A stretch of 64,000 nt of DNA, taken from NCBI RefSeq assembly GCF_000423945.1, contig NZ_AUIY01000008.1, forward strand, positions 124,001-188,000, written 5' to 3'. Shown here in pieces: positions 39,714-48,106 of this stretch. This DNA is from Butyrivibrio sp. XPD2002 (lineage in GTDB: Bacteria > Bacillota > Clostridia > Lachnospirales > Lachnospiraceae). The translations under genes were made by a program, and so were the position numbers. Numbering within the stretch: position 1 is the stretch's first letter; each line of letters opens with the position of its first letter. The notes under the pieces were generated by a model. The model was given only the letters and a program-made list of their open reading frames with translations. It ran no database searches and was not told where the DNA came from.

Positions 39714-40682
39714 TTACAGGATCTTACTGATCTCGTACTGATACTCGTTGATGGACTTCTTCATTGCAAGAGCCTCATCGATATCATAGTCAACGAACTG
39801 ACCGTTTCTGTATGCAACTACGCGGTTTGTCTTACCAGCTGTAAGGATATCTGCTGCATAGCATCCCATAAGAGAAGCATATACACGGTCTTTACAGGTC
39901 GGGCTACCACCACGCTGCATGTATCCAAGGATAGATGCTCTGGTCTCAAGACCTGTAGCAGCTTCGATACGACGAGCCATAGAAGCTGAGTGTCCGATAC
40001 CCTCTGCGTTGATGATGATGTGGTGTGTCTTACCCTTCTTACGGTTATCAATGATGTTATCAATGATTCTCTGCTCGTTATAGTCATACTTCTCAGGAAG
40101 AAGGATGTCGTCAGCACCGTTAGCGATTGCGCACCAGAGTGCGATATATCCTGCATGACGTCCCATAACCTCAACGATACTTACTCGCTCATGTGATGAG
40201 GATGTATCTCTGATCTTATCGATAGCGTCCATTGCAGTATTGATAGCTGTATCAAAACCAATTGTGTAATCAGTACATGCTATATCAAGGTCGATTGTTC
40301 CGGGAAGTCCGATTGTGTTGATTCCCTGTGCTGAAAGCTTCTGAGCACCTCTGTAAGATCCGTCACCACCGATAACAACCATTCCGTCGATACCGTGCTT
40401 TCTGCAGATCTCAGCGCCTCTCTTCTGTCCTTCCTCAGTTGTGAACTCCATACATCTTGCAGTTCCGAGGATTGTACCGCCTCGCTGAATGATATCAGCA
40501 ACACTGCGGCGCTCCATGTCAACAATCTCCTCATTAAGAAGGCCCATGTAGCCCTTTTTAACACCTTTAACCTTAAGTCCGTTTGCAAGAGCCTTACGAA
40601 CAACCGCACGGATAGCAGCGTTCATTCCGGGTGCATCACCACCACTTGTAAGGACTCCGATAGTTTTGATTTCTTTTGCCAT
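39714..40682 (-). CDS. pfkA: ATP-dependent 6-phosphofructokinase
   Basis: A 322-residue glycolytic enzyme phosphorylating fructose 6-phosphate. Motifs: TSGGDAPGMNAAIRAV (ATP site), GGDGSYRGAQ (catalytic region), GTIDLDIACTDYTIGFDTA and EVMGRHAGYIAL. Group A PfkA length. A weak GAGGT site precedes the ATG. A -35/-10 pair (TTGCAG, 17 bp, TAATAT) lies in the 210-bp gap upstream. Transcribed alone. Confidence 0.97.
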   Translation of the reverse strand: MAKEIKTIGVLTSGGDAPGMNAAIRAVVRKALANGLKVKGVKKGYMGLLNEEIVDMERRSVADIIQRGGTILGTARCMEFTTEEGQKRGAEICRKHGIDGMVVIGGDGSYRGAQKLSAQGINTIGLPGTIDLDIACTDYTIGFDTAINTAMDAIDKIRDTSSSHERVSIVEVMGRHAGYIALWCAIANGADDILLPEKYDYNEQRIIDNIIDNRKKGKTHHIIINAEGIGHSASMARRIEAATGLETRASILGYMQRGGSPTCKDRVYASLMGCYAADILTAGKTNRVVAYRNGQFVDYDIDEALAMKKSINEYQYEISKIL

Positions 40683-40893
40683 ATCAGGTAATACCTCGTT
40701 ATTGATAAATCTTTGTCACTTTTACGATTTATATATTAGCGCAATTTTTGGCAATCTGCAATTATGTAGGGGTATTAATTTAGTATTTTTTTAGATATGG
40801 TATGCCTCCGGAACATAATTCATTAATGGATGTTTTCGTCTGCGTCGTGATTTACTAAAACAAAAATATTCAAGGAGTAAGGGGGCGTATAGT

Positions 40894-43800
40894 TTATACT
40901 ACCCTAATGTTGTCGGATCCGAATTTGTTGGCGAGGAGGGCGAGGGTGTCGTCGTTTGCTTTTACTTTTAAGGAAGGCGAAAGTTTTTTAATTTGTTTTG
41001 TATCTTTCAGATAAACTGCTACCTGGTCGCGAGCGCCGGGGCCTTTGACGGTAGAGAGTAATATTTCCTCGAGCAGCTTCTCATTTTTAGTATATGCTTC
41101 CTTATTATCAAACTGCACCCAAAGGGTTCTCGGTACTTCGTCGAAGAGCTGGATTTTGGAAGCGATGAGTTTGGCGTCCTTGTCCTCTTCGGCGTTTACG
41201 CGGCCCTGGATGAATACCTTGGCGTCGTCGCTTAGTCTTCCCACGTTGGACTCGTAGGTCTTGGGGAATACGATGACCTCTATGCTTCCAACAAGGTCCT
41301 CAAGGGTGATGAAGGCCATAAGCTGGTCGGTCTTGGTGTACTTGGTCTTTTTGTCGGAGATGATTCCACCGACAGTGACTGTGGAATTATCCTCAACCGT
41401 TGCTTCGCCTGTCTCCTCATCGAGATAGAAATCCGTGGTTTTTGCGGTTATGTGCTTTTTCCAGAGTCCCTCGTACTCCTCGAGAGGATGCCCTGATACA
41501 TATACATCCAGAACCTCTTTTTCAAATTCGAGAAGCATGTCCTTGGGGTACTCGCCCACATCGGGAAGCTTTATCTCGAACTGTTCCTTCACCTCCTGAG
41601 GTGCAAAGTCGAACAATGACATCTGTCCTGCGACGCTGTTCTTATTCTTGTCATGGAGCTGATCCATCACTTTTCCGTAGACGCACATCATCTGCTTTCT
41701 TGTGCCGCCAAGGCTGTCGAGAGCTCCTGCCTTGATAAAGTTCTCCACGGCTCTCTTGTTGATGTCGCCGTAGGGCTCCATTCTTGTAAGGAAGTCGTTG
41801 AGATTCCTGAATTTTCCTCCCAGCTCTCTTTCCTCTACAACGGATTCGATGACAGGGCGTCCTACTCCTTTAATAGAAGTCAGGGCATAGCGTATAGCTT
41901 TTCCTGCGGTTCTGTCATCTGCTACCGGTTTTGAGCCGTCAGCAGTAGCTATTTCTACAGGCTTTGCAATTCTTGCTACTGAGAAGCCTGAAAAGCCCTC
42001 ATTGATATCAGGGGGCATGATCTCAATTCCCATATTTCGACAGGTCATTATATAGGAAGAAACCTTTCCCTGATTGTCTATGACTGAGGTCATAAGCGCA
42101 GCCATAAACTCAACGGGATAGTAATATTTAAGCCATGCCGTCTGCATTGAGACAACCGCATAGCAGGCAGCGTGTGATTTGTTAAAGGCGTACTTTGCAA
42201 AGTCCATCATGGAATCGTAGATTCTGTTAGCCACATCAGGTTCTACTCCGATGGCCTTACATCCGGGAACGCCTTCCGCCTCGTTACCATTAACGAAGTT
42301 CTCTCGCTCGACCTCCATGACATGCTGCTTCTTCTTACTCATGGCACGTCTTACTTCGTCAGCTCGTCCAAGAGTGTAGCCACCCATCTGCTGAACTATC
42401 TGCATAACCTGCTCCTGGTAAACGATACAGCCGTAGGTGGGAGCAAGGATGGATTCAAGCTGCGGTGCTTCGTAGGTTATGTTCTGAGCATCCTTTTTTC
42501 CCGAAATATACTTAGGAATAAAGTCCATTGGGCCCGGACGATACAGAGAGATTCCCGCTATGATGTCCTCCAGAGACTGGGGCTTAAGTTCCTTCATGAA
42601 GGACTGCATTCCCGCACTTTCCAGCTGGAACACACCCTCTGCATGTCCGCTGCCGATCGCAGCAAGAACCTGAGGGTCATCGTAGTCGATCTTATCCATA
42701 TCTATGTAATTGGGATCTCCCGGCTTTGCTCCGATGGATTCATTTGCAAATCTCGCAGCATCCTTAATTACAGTAAGGGTACGAAGGCCAAGGAAATCCA
42801 TTTTCAAAAGTCCCAGCTCTTCAATGGTGGTCATGGTGAACTGGGTTGTGAGGTTACCTTCAGCTGACCTTGAAAGAGGAACCAGATCCTCTGCGGGCTT
42901 CTGGCAGATAACCACGCCGGCAGCGTGGATTGATGTGTGCCTCGGAAGTCCCTCAAGCTTTTTACACATATCTATCAGATGCTTAACCTGAGGATCTGAA
43001 TCATACATTCCGCGAAGCTCAGGGTTCATATCCAGCGCCTTGGACAGCGTTATATTAAGCTCATTAGGTATCATCTTGGCGAGGTTGTCGCCATAGCTGT
43101 AGGGAAGATCCAATACTCTCGCCACATCCCTGATAACTCCCTTAGCCTGCAATGTTCCGAAGGTTATGATCTGAACAACCTTATCGGCACCGTATTTCCT
43201 GGTAACGTAGTCGATGACTTCCTGTCTTCTCTCGTACTCGAAGTCCACGTCTATATCGGGCATGGATACACGTTCCGGGTTAAGGAATCGCTCAAAGAGA
43301 AGATCATACTTAACAGGATCTATGTTTGTAATATGAGTGCAGTAAGAAACTACGGAGCCTGCTGCCGAGCCACGTCCAGGGCCCACCGCAATTCCATTTT
43401 CCCTACAGAAATTTATATAATCCCAAACTATGAGGAAATAATCCACATAGCCCATTCTTTTAATAACAGAGAGCTCGTAATCAAGCTGCTTCTTGATGGT
43501 TCCGTCATCCTCGGGATAGCGTTCCTTCAGACCATCGTCACAGAGCTTGTTAAGATATGTCCATGAGTCATACCCCTCCGGCACATCGAAGTGAGGGAGC
43601 TTGGTAACGCCGAACTCAATCTCGACATTACATCTGTCAGCAATCTTCTGTGTATTCTCAATAGCCTCCTGAGCATACGGGAAAAGAAGTCGCATCTCAT
43701 CTTCGCTCTTAACGTAGTACTGACCGCCCTCATAGCGCATTCTGTCTTCATCTGAGACCTTCTTACCGGTCTGGATACAAAGAAGAAGATCGTGGGGCTC

Positions 43801-44445
43801 AGCGTCCTCCGCATAGGTATAGTGGCAGTCGTTTGTTGCAACAAGCGGAATATCCAGCTCCTTAGACAGTGTCAGAAGGGCAGAGTTAACCCTCGCCTGC
43901 TCCGGAATTCCGTGGTCCTGCATCTCAAGGAAAAAGTTGCCGTGCCCGAAAATGTCGTCATATCTTTTGGCTGCTGCCCTTGCTTCATCAAGGTCTCCCT
44001 TGGTTATCGCCTTCGGAACTTCACCTGCAAGACAGGCAGAAAGGCAGATTATTCCCTCATGAAATTCCTGCAAAAGCTCAAGGTCAACACGGGGCTTGTA
44101 GTAATAGCCTTCCGTAAATCCGCGGCTGACGATGTGGGACAGATTCTCATATCCCTTATTATTTTCTGCAAGAAGAACCAGGTGATAATATCTATTCTCA
44201 TTAACCCCGGCTTCCTTCTCAAAGCGTGATCCCGGCGCAACATAAACCTCGCAGCCAAGGATGGGCTTTATGCCTTCCTTCTTAGCCAGCTTATAAAAAT
44301 CAATAACTCCGTACATGACGCCGTGGTCAGTAATAGCGCCGGCTGTCTGTCCGAGTTCCTTTATTCTCTTTACATAGTCCGCAACCTTGTTGGACCCGTC
44401 CAGCAGGGAATATCCCGTATGGACATGTAAATGTGCAAATGACAT
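40894..44445 (-). CDS. dnaE: DNA polymerase III alpha subunit (DnaE)
   Basis: A 1183-residue replicative polymerase of the DnaE type rather than PolC. The N-terminal PHP domain (HLHVHTGYSLLDGSNKVADY, first 20) is followed by the catalytic palm with Asp residues in MPDIDVDFEYERRQEVI and GRGSAAGSVV, then the fingers, a helix-hairpin-helix region near 860-920 (LTSIKGVGRP) and a C-terminal OB fold (VTVGGIISDKKTKYTK). The polymerase motifs are intact. GAGGT lies eight bases before the ATG. Confidence 0.97.
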   Translation of the reverse strand: MSFAHLHVHTGYSLLDGSNKVADYVKRIKELGQTAGAITDHGVMYGVIDFYKLAKKEGIKPILGCEVYVAPGSRFEKEAGVNENRYYHLVLLAENNKGYENLSHIVSRGFTEGYYYKPRVDLELLQEFHEGIICLSACLAGEVPKAITKGDLDEARAAAKRYDDIFGHGNFFLEMQDHGIPEQARVNSALLTLSKELDIPLVATNDCHYTYAEDAEPHDLLLCIQTGKKVSDEDRMRYEGGQYYVKSEDEMRLLFPYAQEAIENTQKIADRCNVEIEFGVTKLPHFDVPEGYDSWTYLNKLCDDGLKERYPEDDGTIKKQLDYELSVIKRMGYVDYFLIVWDYINFCRENGIAVGPGRGSAAGSVVSYCTHITNIDPVKYDLLFERFLNPERVSMPDIDVDFEYERRQEVIDYVTRKYGADKVVQIITFGTLQAKGVIRDVARVLDLPYSYGDNLAKMIPNELNITLSKALDMNPELRGMYDSDPQVKHLIDMCKKLEGLPRHTSIHAAGVVICQKPAEDLVPLSRSAEGNLTTQFTMTTIEELGLLKMDFLGLRTLTVIKDAARFANESIGAKPGDPNYIDMDKIDYDDPQVLAAIGSGHAEGVFQLESAGMQSFMKELKPQSLEDIIAGISLYRPGPMDFIPKYISGKKDAQNITYEAPQLESILAPTYGCIVYQEQVMQIVQQMGGYTLGRADEVRRAMSKKKQHVMEVERENFVNGNEAEGVPGCKAIGVEPDVANRIYDSMMDFAKYAFNKSHAACYAVVSMQTAWLKYYYPVEFMAALMTSVIDNQGKVSSYIMTCRNMGIEIMPPDINEGFSGFSVARIAKPVEIATADGSKPVADDRTAGKAIRYALTSIKGVGRPVIESVVEERELGGKFRNLNDFLTRMEPYGDINKRAVENFIKAGALDSLGGTRKQMMCVYGKVMDQLHDKNKNSVAGQMSLFDFAPQEVKEQFEIKLPDVGEYPKDMLLEFEKEVLDVYVSGHPLEEYEGLWKKHITAKTTDFYLDEETGEATVEDNSTVTVGGIISDKKTKYTKTDQLMAFITLEDLVGSIEVIVFPKTYESNVGRLSDDAKVFIQGRVNAEEDKDAKLIASKIQLFDEVPRTLWVQFDNKEAYTKNEKLLEEILLSTVKGPGARDQVAVYLKDTKQIKKLSPSLKVKANDDTLALLANKFGSDNIRVV

Positions 44446-44529
44446 GTATGTTACCTCGTTAGTAGTAAAGTCCCGCTCAACGGAACCAAGTATTACACTA
44501 AGCTTGAAAAGACCCGGCTAAACAATTAC

Positions 44530-46266
44530 TTAAACCGTACCTACCTGCATACGATAGTACTTAGCGTAGATTCCGTTCTTTTCAAGTAGCTGCTTATGAT
44601 TACCGGTCTCCTTAATTCCATCGGAATCAAGAACGATAATCTCATCAGCATTCCTGATAGTAGATAGTCTGTGAGCAATTGTTATCGTCGTTCTGCCAAC
44701 TGCAAGTCTGTCCAGACTCTCCTGAATATATCTCTCTGATTCATTATCCAGGGCACTGGTGGCCTCATCAAGAATCAGTACCGGCGGATTTTTAAGGAAT
44801 ACTCTTGCTATAGCAATGCGCTGCTTCTGGCCTCCGGAAAGCCTTGCTCCACGCTCACCTACCAGAGTATCGTAACCATTTGGAAGTGAAGAAATAAAGT
44901 CATCCATGTCTGCCTTCTTCGCCGCTTCCCTGATTTCTTCAAAGCTTGCTCCCTGTCTGCCATAGGCGATGTTCTCCCTAATGGTTCCATTAAAAAGATA
45001 CACCTCTTGCTGTACGATACCAATGACACCTCTTAAAGATTTCTGGGTAAGGCTTCTTACGTCCTTACCATCGATTTTCACAGAGCCCCTGGTGACATCG
45101 TAGAATCTTGGAAGCAAGCTGCAAAGTGTGGATTTTCCTCCGCCTGAAGGACCGACTATAGCAACCTTTTTTCCTGCATCAACATGAAGGCTGATGTGAT
45201 CAAGAACCCTCTCCTCTTCGTCATCATAGGCAAAGGATACGTTCTCATAATCAACATCTCCCTTGCATTCCTTAAGCTCTTCAGCATCCGGGGCATCCTC
45301 TATCTCAGGCACAACATCCATGACCTCCCGGAATCTCTGGAATCCCGCAGCACCCTTCTGAAGCTGCTCCGTAAATTCAATAAGCACGTTAACAGGTGCA
45401 ATAAATACATTAATATAAAGTGCATAGACTGCAAGATCTTCAACCGATAGGGTTCCCTTAGCAATAAAGAAACCGCCCGACACGATCACTGCAATGTACA
45501 TAAGTCCTTCAAAGAAATTGTTGCCTGACTGGAACAGCGCCATTGTCAGGTAATTCGCCTTCTTGGATTCAAGAAAAGCATCGTTACTCTTATCAAACTT
45601 AGCCTTCTCAATGTCCTCTCCGGTAAAGGATTTCACAACTCTGATTCCACCAAGCGTATCCTGAAGTGATGAATTGATTCCCGCAATCTTTTTCCTGTTA
45701 TCGAAAAAGGTTCTGCGCATGACTCCGTTCTGCCTGAATGAAAAGATGGCCATACATGCCACAACTGCTGCCAGTATCAGCGTCATCTGAACATTCATAG
45801 TCATGAGGATCAAAAATGATCCAACAAGCTTCACAACAGAAATAAATATATTTTCCGGTCCGTGATGCGCAAGCTCTGATATATCAAACAAGTCTGAAAC
45901 AAGCTTGCTCATCATCTCGCCTGTATTGTTTTTATCATAATATGAAAAAGAGAATCTCTCAAACTGCTCAAAGAGATCACTTCTCATTCCCGACTCCATG
46001 CGAGCTCCCATCATATGTCCCTGATAGGTCACATAGTGCTTGCACAGCGCTCTGACTGTATACATTATAAAAAGTACAATCGCAAGCTTACCTATACCTG
46101 CAATTATTTTCTCCGGGCTCTCCAGAAAAAGTGTCTCCCTGAGAACTCTAAGTAGCTGCGGAAATACAAGATCTATAATTGACAATATCGATGCCGCCAA
46201 AAGGTCGAGCAAAAACACCCCAATGTAGGGTTTGTAATAAGGTATAAATTTTTTCAATAAGTCCAT
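44530..46266 (-). CDS. ABC exporter, fused permease and ATPase
   Basis: A 578-residue half-transporter of the MsbA/lipid-peptide-drug exporter type. Six membrane segments lie at about 15-300, followed by an ATPase with Walker A GPSGGGKST, Q-loop, signature LSGGQKQR, Walker B VLILDEATSALD and switch His in IAHRLS. GGAGG precedes the ATG. The upstream intergenic region (46267-46714) contains a large palindromic repeat cluster. Substrate cannot be predicted. Confidence 0.92.
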   Translation of the reverse strand: MDLLKKFIPYYKPYIGVFLLDLLAASILSIIDLVFPQLLRVLRETLFLESPEKIIAGIGKLAIVLFIMYTVRALCKHYVTYQGHMMGARMESGMRSDLFEQFERFSFSYYDKNNTGEMMSKLVSDLFDISELAHHGPENIFISVVKLVGSFLILMTMNVQMTLILAAVVACMAIFSFRQNGVMRRTFFDNRKKIAGINSSLQDTLGGIRVVKSFTGEDIEKAKFDKSNDAFLESKKANYLTMALFQSGNNFFEGLMYIAVIVSGGFFIAKGTLSVEDLAVYALYINVFIAPVNVLIEFTEQLQKGAAGFQRFREVMDVVPEIEDAPDAEELKECKGDVDYENVSFAYDDEEERVLDHISLHVDAGKKVAIVGPSGGGKSTLCSLLPRFYDVTRGSVKIDGKDVRSLTQKSLRGVIGIVQQEVYLFNGTIRENIAYGRQGASFEEIREAAKKADMDDFISSLPNGYDTLVGERGARLSGGQKQRIAIARVFLKNPPVLILDEATSALDNESERYIQESLDRLAVGRTTITIAHRLSTIRNADEIIVLDSDGIKETGNHKQLLEKNGIYAKYYRMQVGTV

Positions 46267-46343
46267 ATCAAGCCTCCAAGTTGTATCATACCCTATACTA
46301 TATTTTTAGTCACTTACTTTCATCGGATCATAACAATTCAAAA

Positions 46344-46575
46344 GGAAATATATGAATCTTTTAATGAATTTGGTACCCTTTTACCGCTTATTTTTTAGGC
46401 ATCTGAAAACTAAAAGGGAAATATATAATGATTTCTAGCGATTTGGTACCCATAATTTTCCAAAACACGGGTACCAAACCTATAAAAATACACTGAAATT
46501 TCCAAACAGTCATAAAAAAGCCTAAGAAATCAGCCTAAAAGGATACCAAATCACAAAAAATGCTCTTAAATTTCC
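46344..46575. repeat. Four-copy 35-bp repeat forming a 232-bp palindromic cluster
   Basis: Copies at 46344-46378 and 46417-46451 (forward) and 46469-46503 and 46541-46575 (reverse complement) are all exactly 35 bp. Each begins GGAAATWT and ends RTTTGGTAYCC, with a variable 14-bp centre. Spacing is 73 bp within the left arm and 72 bp within the right arm, and the spacers themselves are loosely inverted copies of each other. It lies between divergent genes. See findings. Confidence 0.9.
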
Positions 46576-46714
46576 AAGCTTACATAACCCAGATTATGTA
46601 GGGACTAGATGCGGCCCCCTAGTGGTTTTTTATTGATCAATAGTCTAAAATATAAAAGGAATACTAAAATTATTCAGAATTATATTTCTGTAGTTTTCTT
46701 TGAGGGAGGTCGCT

Positions 46715-47017
46715 ATGTATATTGCAATGCACTGTATCAATGCTACCAATGATTTACAGGATGAGATATGCAAGTTCTACGGAGTTCATTACGACAACAG
46801 ATATAAATCCTGCGTCATTTCAACGGATCACCAGCACCACGATTTCGTGATGTCGATGACAGAAGCGGATTACAAAACATTTTATAATCAGATGCTTGCT
46901 GCTCTTGCCGCAGATGGTGGAAATGTTATTTCCCTTGAAAACGCGCATGTTTTCAGATGCCGCAAGAATGAAATCCGTCACGGTGAAAATCAGAAATGTA
47001 CAGTTAAGAGACTTTAA
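46715..47017 (+). CDS. Hypothetical protein rich in His and Cys
   Basis: A 100-residue protein starting MYIAMHCINATNDL, with GGGAGG five bases upstream. It contains the cluster STDHQHHDFVMSM and a Cys-rich end (FRCRKNE and KCTVKRL), so possible metal binding. It has an own terminator, and the palindromic repeat cluster is in its upstream region. No family recognised. It is transcribed alone, away from the ABC exporter. Confidence 0.65.
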   Translation: MYIAMHCINATNDLQDEICKFYGVHYDNRYKSCVISTDHQHHDFVMSMTEADYKTFYNQMLAALAADGGNVISLENAHVFRCRKNEIRHGENQKCTVKRL

Positions 47018-47028
47018 AATATGTTGAA

Positions 47029-47066
47029 AATGCTGCCGCAGTTATTTTGCGACAGCATTCTTTTTT
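47029..47066 (+). terminator. Terminator of the 46715-47017 gene
   Basis: AATGCTGCCGCA pairs with TGCGACAGCATT (47029-47040, 47048-47059) followed by CTTTTTT. Confidence 0.85.
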
Positions 47067-47137
47067 ATTACCTATCTATATTTCTACTTCGTAATTTTAT
47101 TCTTTATTTCTACATCCGGAATCCTTACAAATACTAA

Positions 47138-48091
47138 TTACAGATTCTCCACAAAGTTACCAAATATCCTGATATCACTTACCGTGCACTGAAGTGCTTC
47201 AATAACCCTGTTCATTCCTTCAACCGTCAAGTCTCCTGTGAACTCAGCAAAAAACATGTACTGCCACTTCTGCTCAGGAATGGGGCGTGACTCCAGCCTT
47301 ACAAGGTTAAGTCCGTAAATTCTGAAAACTGTAAGGGCTTCATGAAGTGCTCCGGCCTTATGCTCAGTTCTGAAGCTGATACAGATCTTGTCTCTTCCGG
47401 GTCTGAGCTCCATCATTGGCGATACCACCACGAATCTTGTGGTGTTACTTCTATTTGTATTAATGCCCTCTTTTATTATCTTAAGCCCGTAGATCTCAGC
47501 GGCTCTTGATGAGCAGATGGCAGCCTTACTCTTATCACCAAGCTCGGAAACCATGCGTGCACTTCCCGCGGTGTCTGCCTGAGGGACCCTCACCCAATCG
47601 CGATGCTCATTTAAAAACTGCTCGCACTGGAATATTCCCTGCTCATGTGAGAAAACTGTCTTGATATCAGACATATCCGCATCCGGAAGAACCATCAGGT
47701 TGTGCTTTACTCTTACGGTTGTCTCGCCCACCATATAGCACTCATATTGAGCAAGAAGATCATACACCTGGCGGATTGCACCTGTGGATGAGTTCTCAAT
47801 AGGAAGAACCGCATAGTCTGCCGCTCCGCTTTTAATGGCTTCGAAGGTGTCCTCAAAATGAACAAGGCCTTCACTGTTAACGCCTTTTCCAAAAAAAGAA
47901 ATAGCCGCCATCTCGCTGTAGGCTCCGGGCTCTCCCTGATAAACAACCTTAGGATTCTCTATGGGTTCTCTTACATTTCTAAGAGCACTATCCAAAGGCT
48001 CGCAGGCGCCGTGACTCTCTCCAAGCTTTCTCTCCACACGCTCACGAAGCTGTGTTATGTATCTTTCGTTAATTATCTGTATCTCGTCCAT
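47138..48091 (-). CDS. pheA: Prephenate dehydratase (with vestigial N-terminal chorismate mutase)
   Basis: A 317-residue enzyme converting prephenate to phenylpyruvate for phenylalanine synthesis. The dehydratase domain spans about 48-225 (YQGEPGAYSE, LPIENSSTGAI, HEQGIFQCEQF, NTTRFVVV with the TRF motif) and the ACT domain about 230-317 (LESRPIPEQKWQYMFF, the Phe-binding ESRP motif). Only about 45 residues precede it, a helix too short for the usual chorismate mutase domain. GGAG precedes the start. Feedback inhibition by phenylalanine is likely. Confidence 0.93.
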   Translation of the reverse strand: MDEIQIINERYITQLRERVERKLGESHGACEPLDSALRNVREPIENPKVVYQGEPGAYSEMAAISFFGKGVNSEGLVHFEDTFEAIKSGAADYAVLPIENSSTGAIRQVYDLLAQYECYMVGETTVRVKHNLMVLPDADMSDIKTVFSHEQGIFQCEQFLNEHRDWVRVPQADTAGSARMVSELGDKSKAAICSSRAAEIYGLKIIKEGINTNRSNTTRFVVVSPMMELRPGRDKICISFRTEHKAGALHEALTVFRIYGLNLVRLESRPIPEQKWQYMFFAEFTGDLTVEGMNRVIEALQCTVSDIRIFGNFVENL

Positions 48092-48106
48092 GTTGTCTCC
48101 ACTTAA

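Noticed and set aside
46344..46575. CRISPR array interpretation of the 35-bp repeats
   Set aside because: Only four copies, in both orientations, with variable centres rather than identical repeats, and no cas genes nearby.
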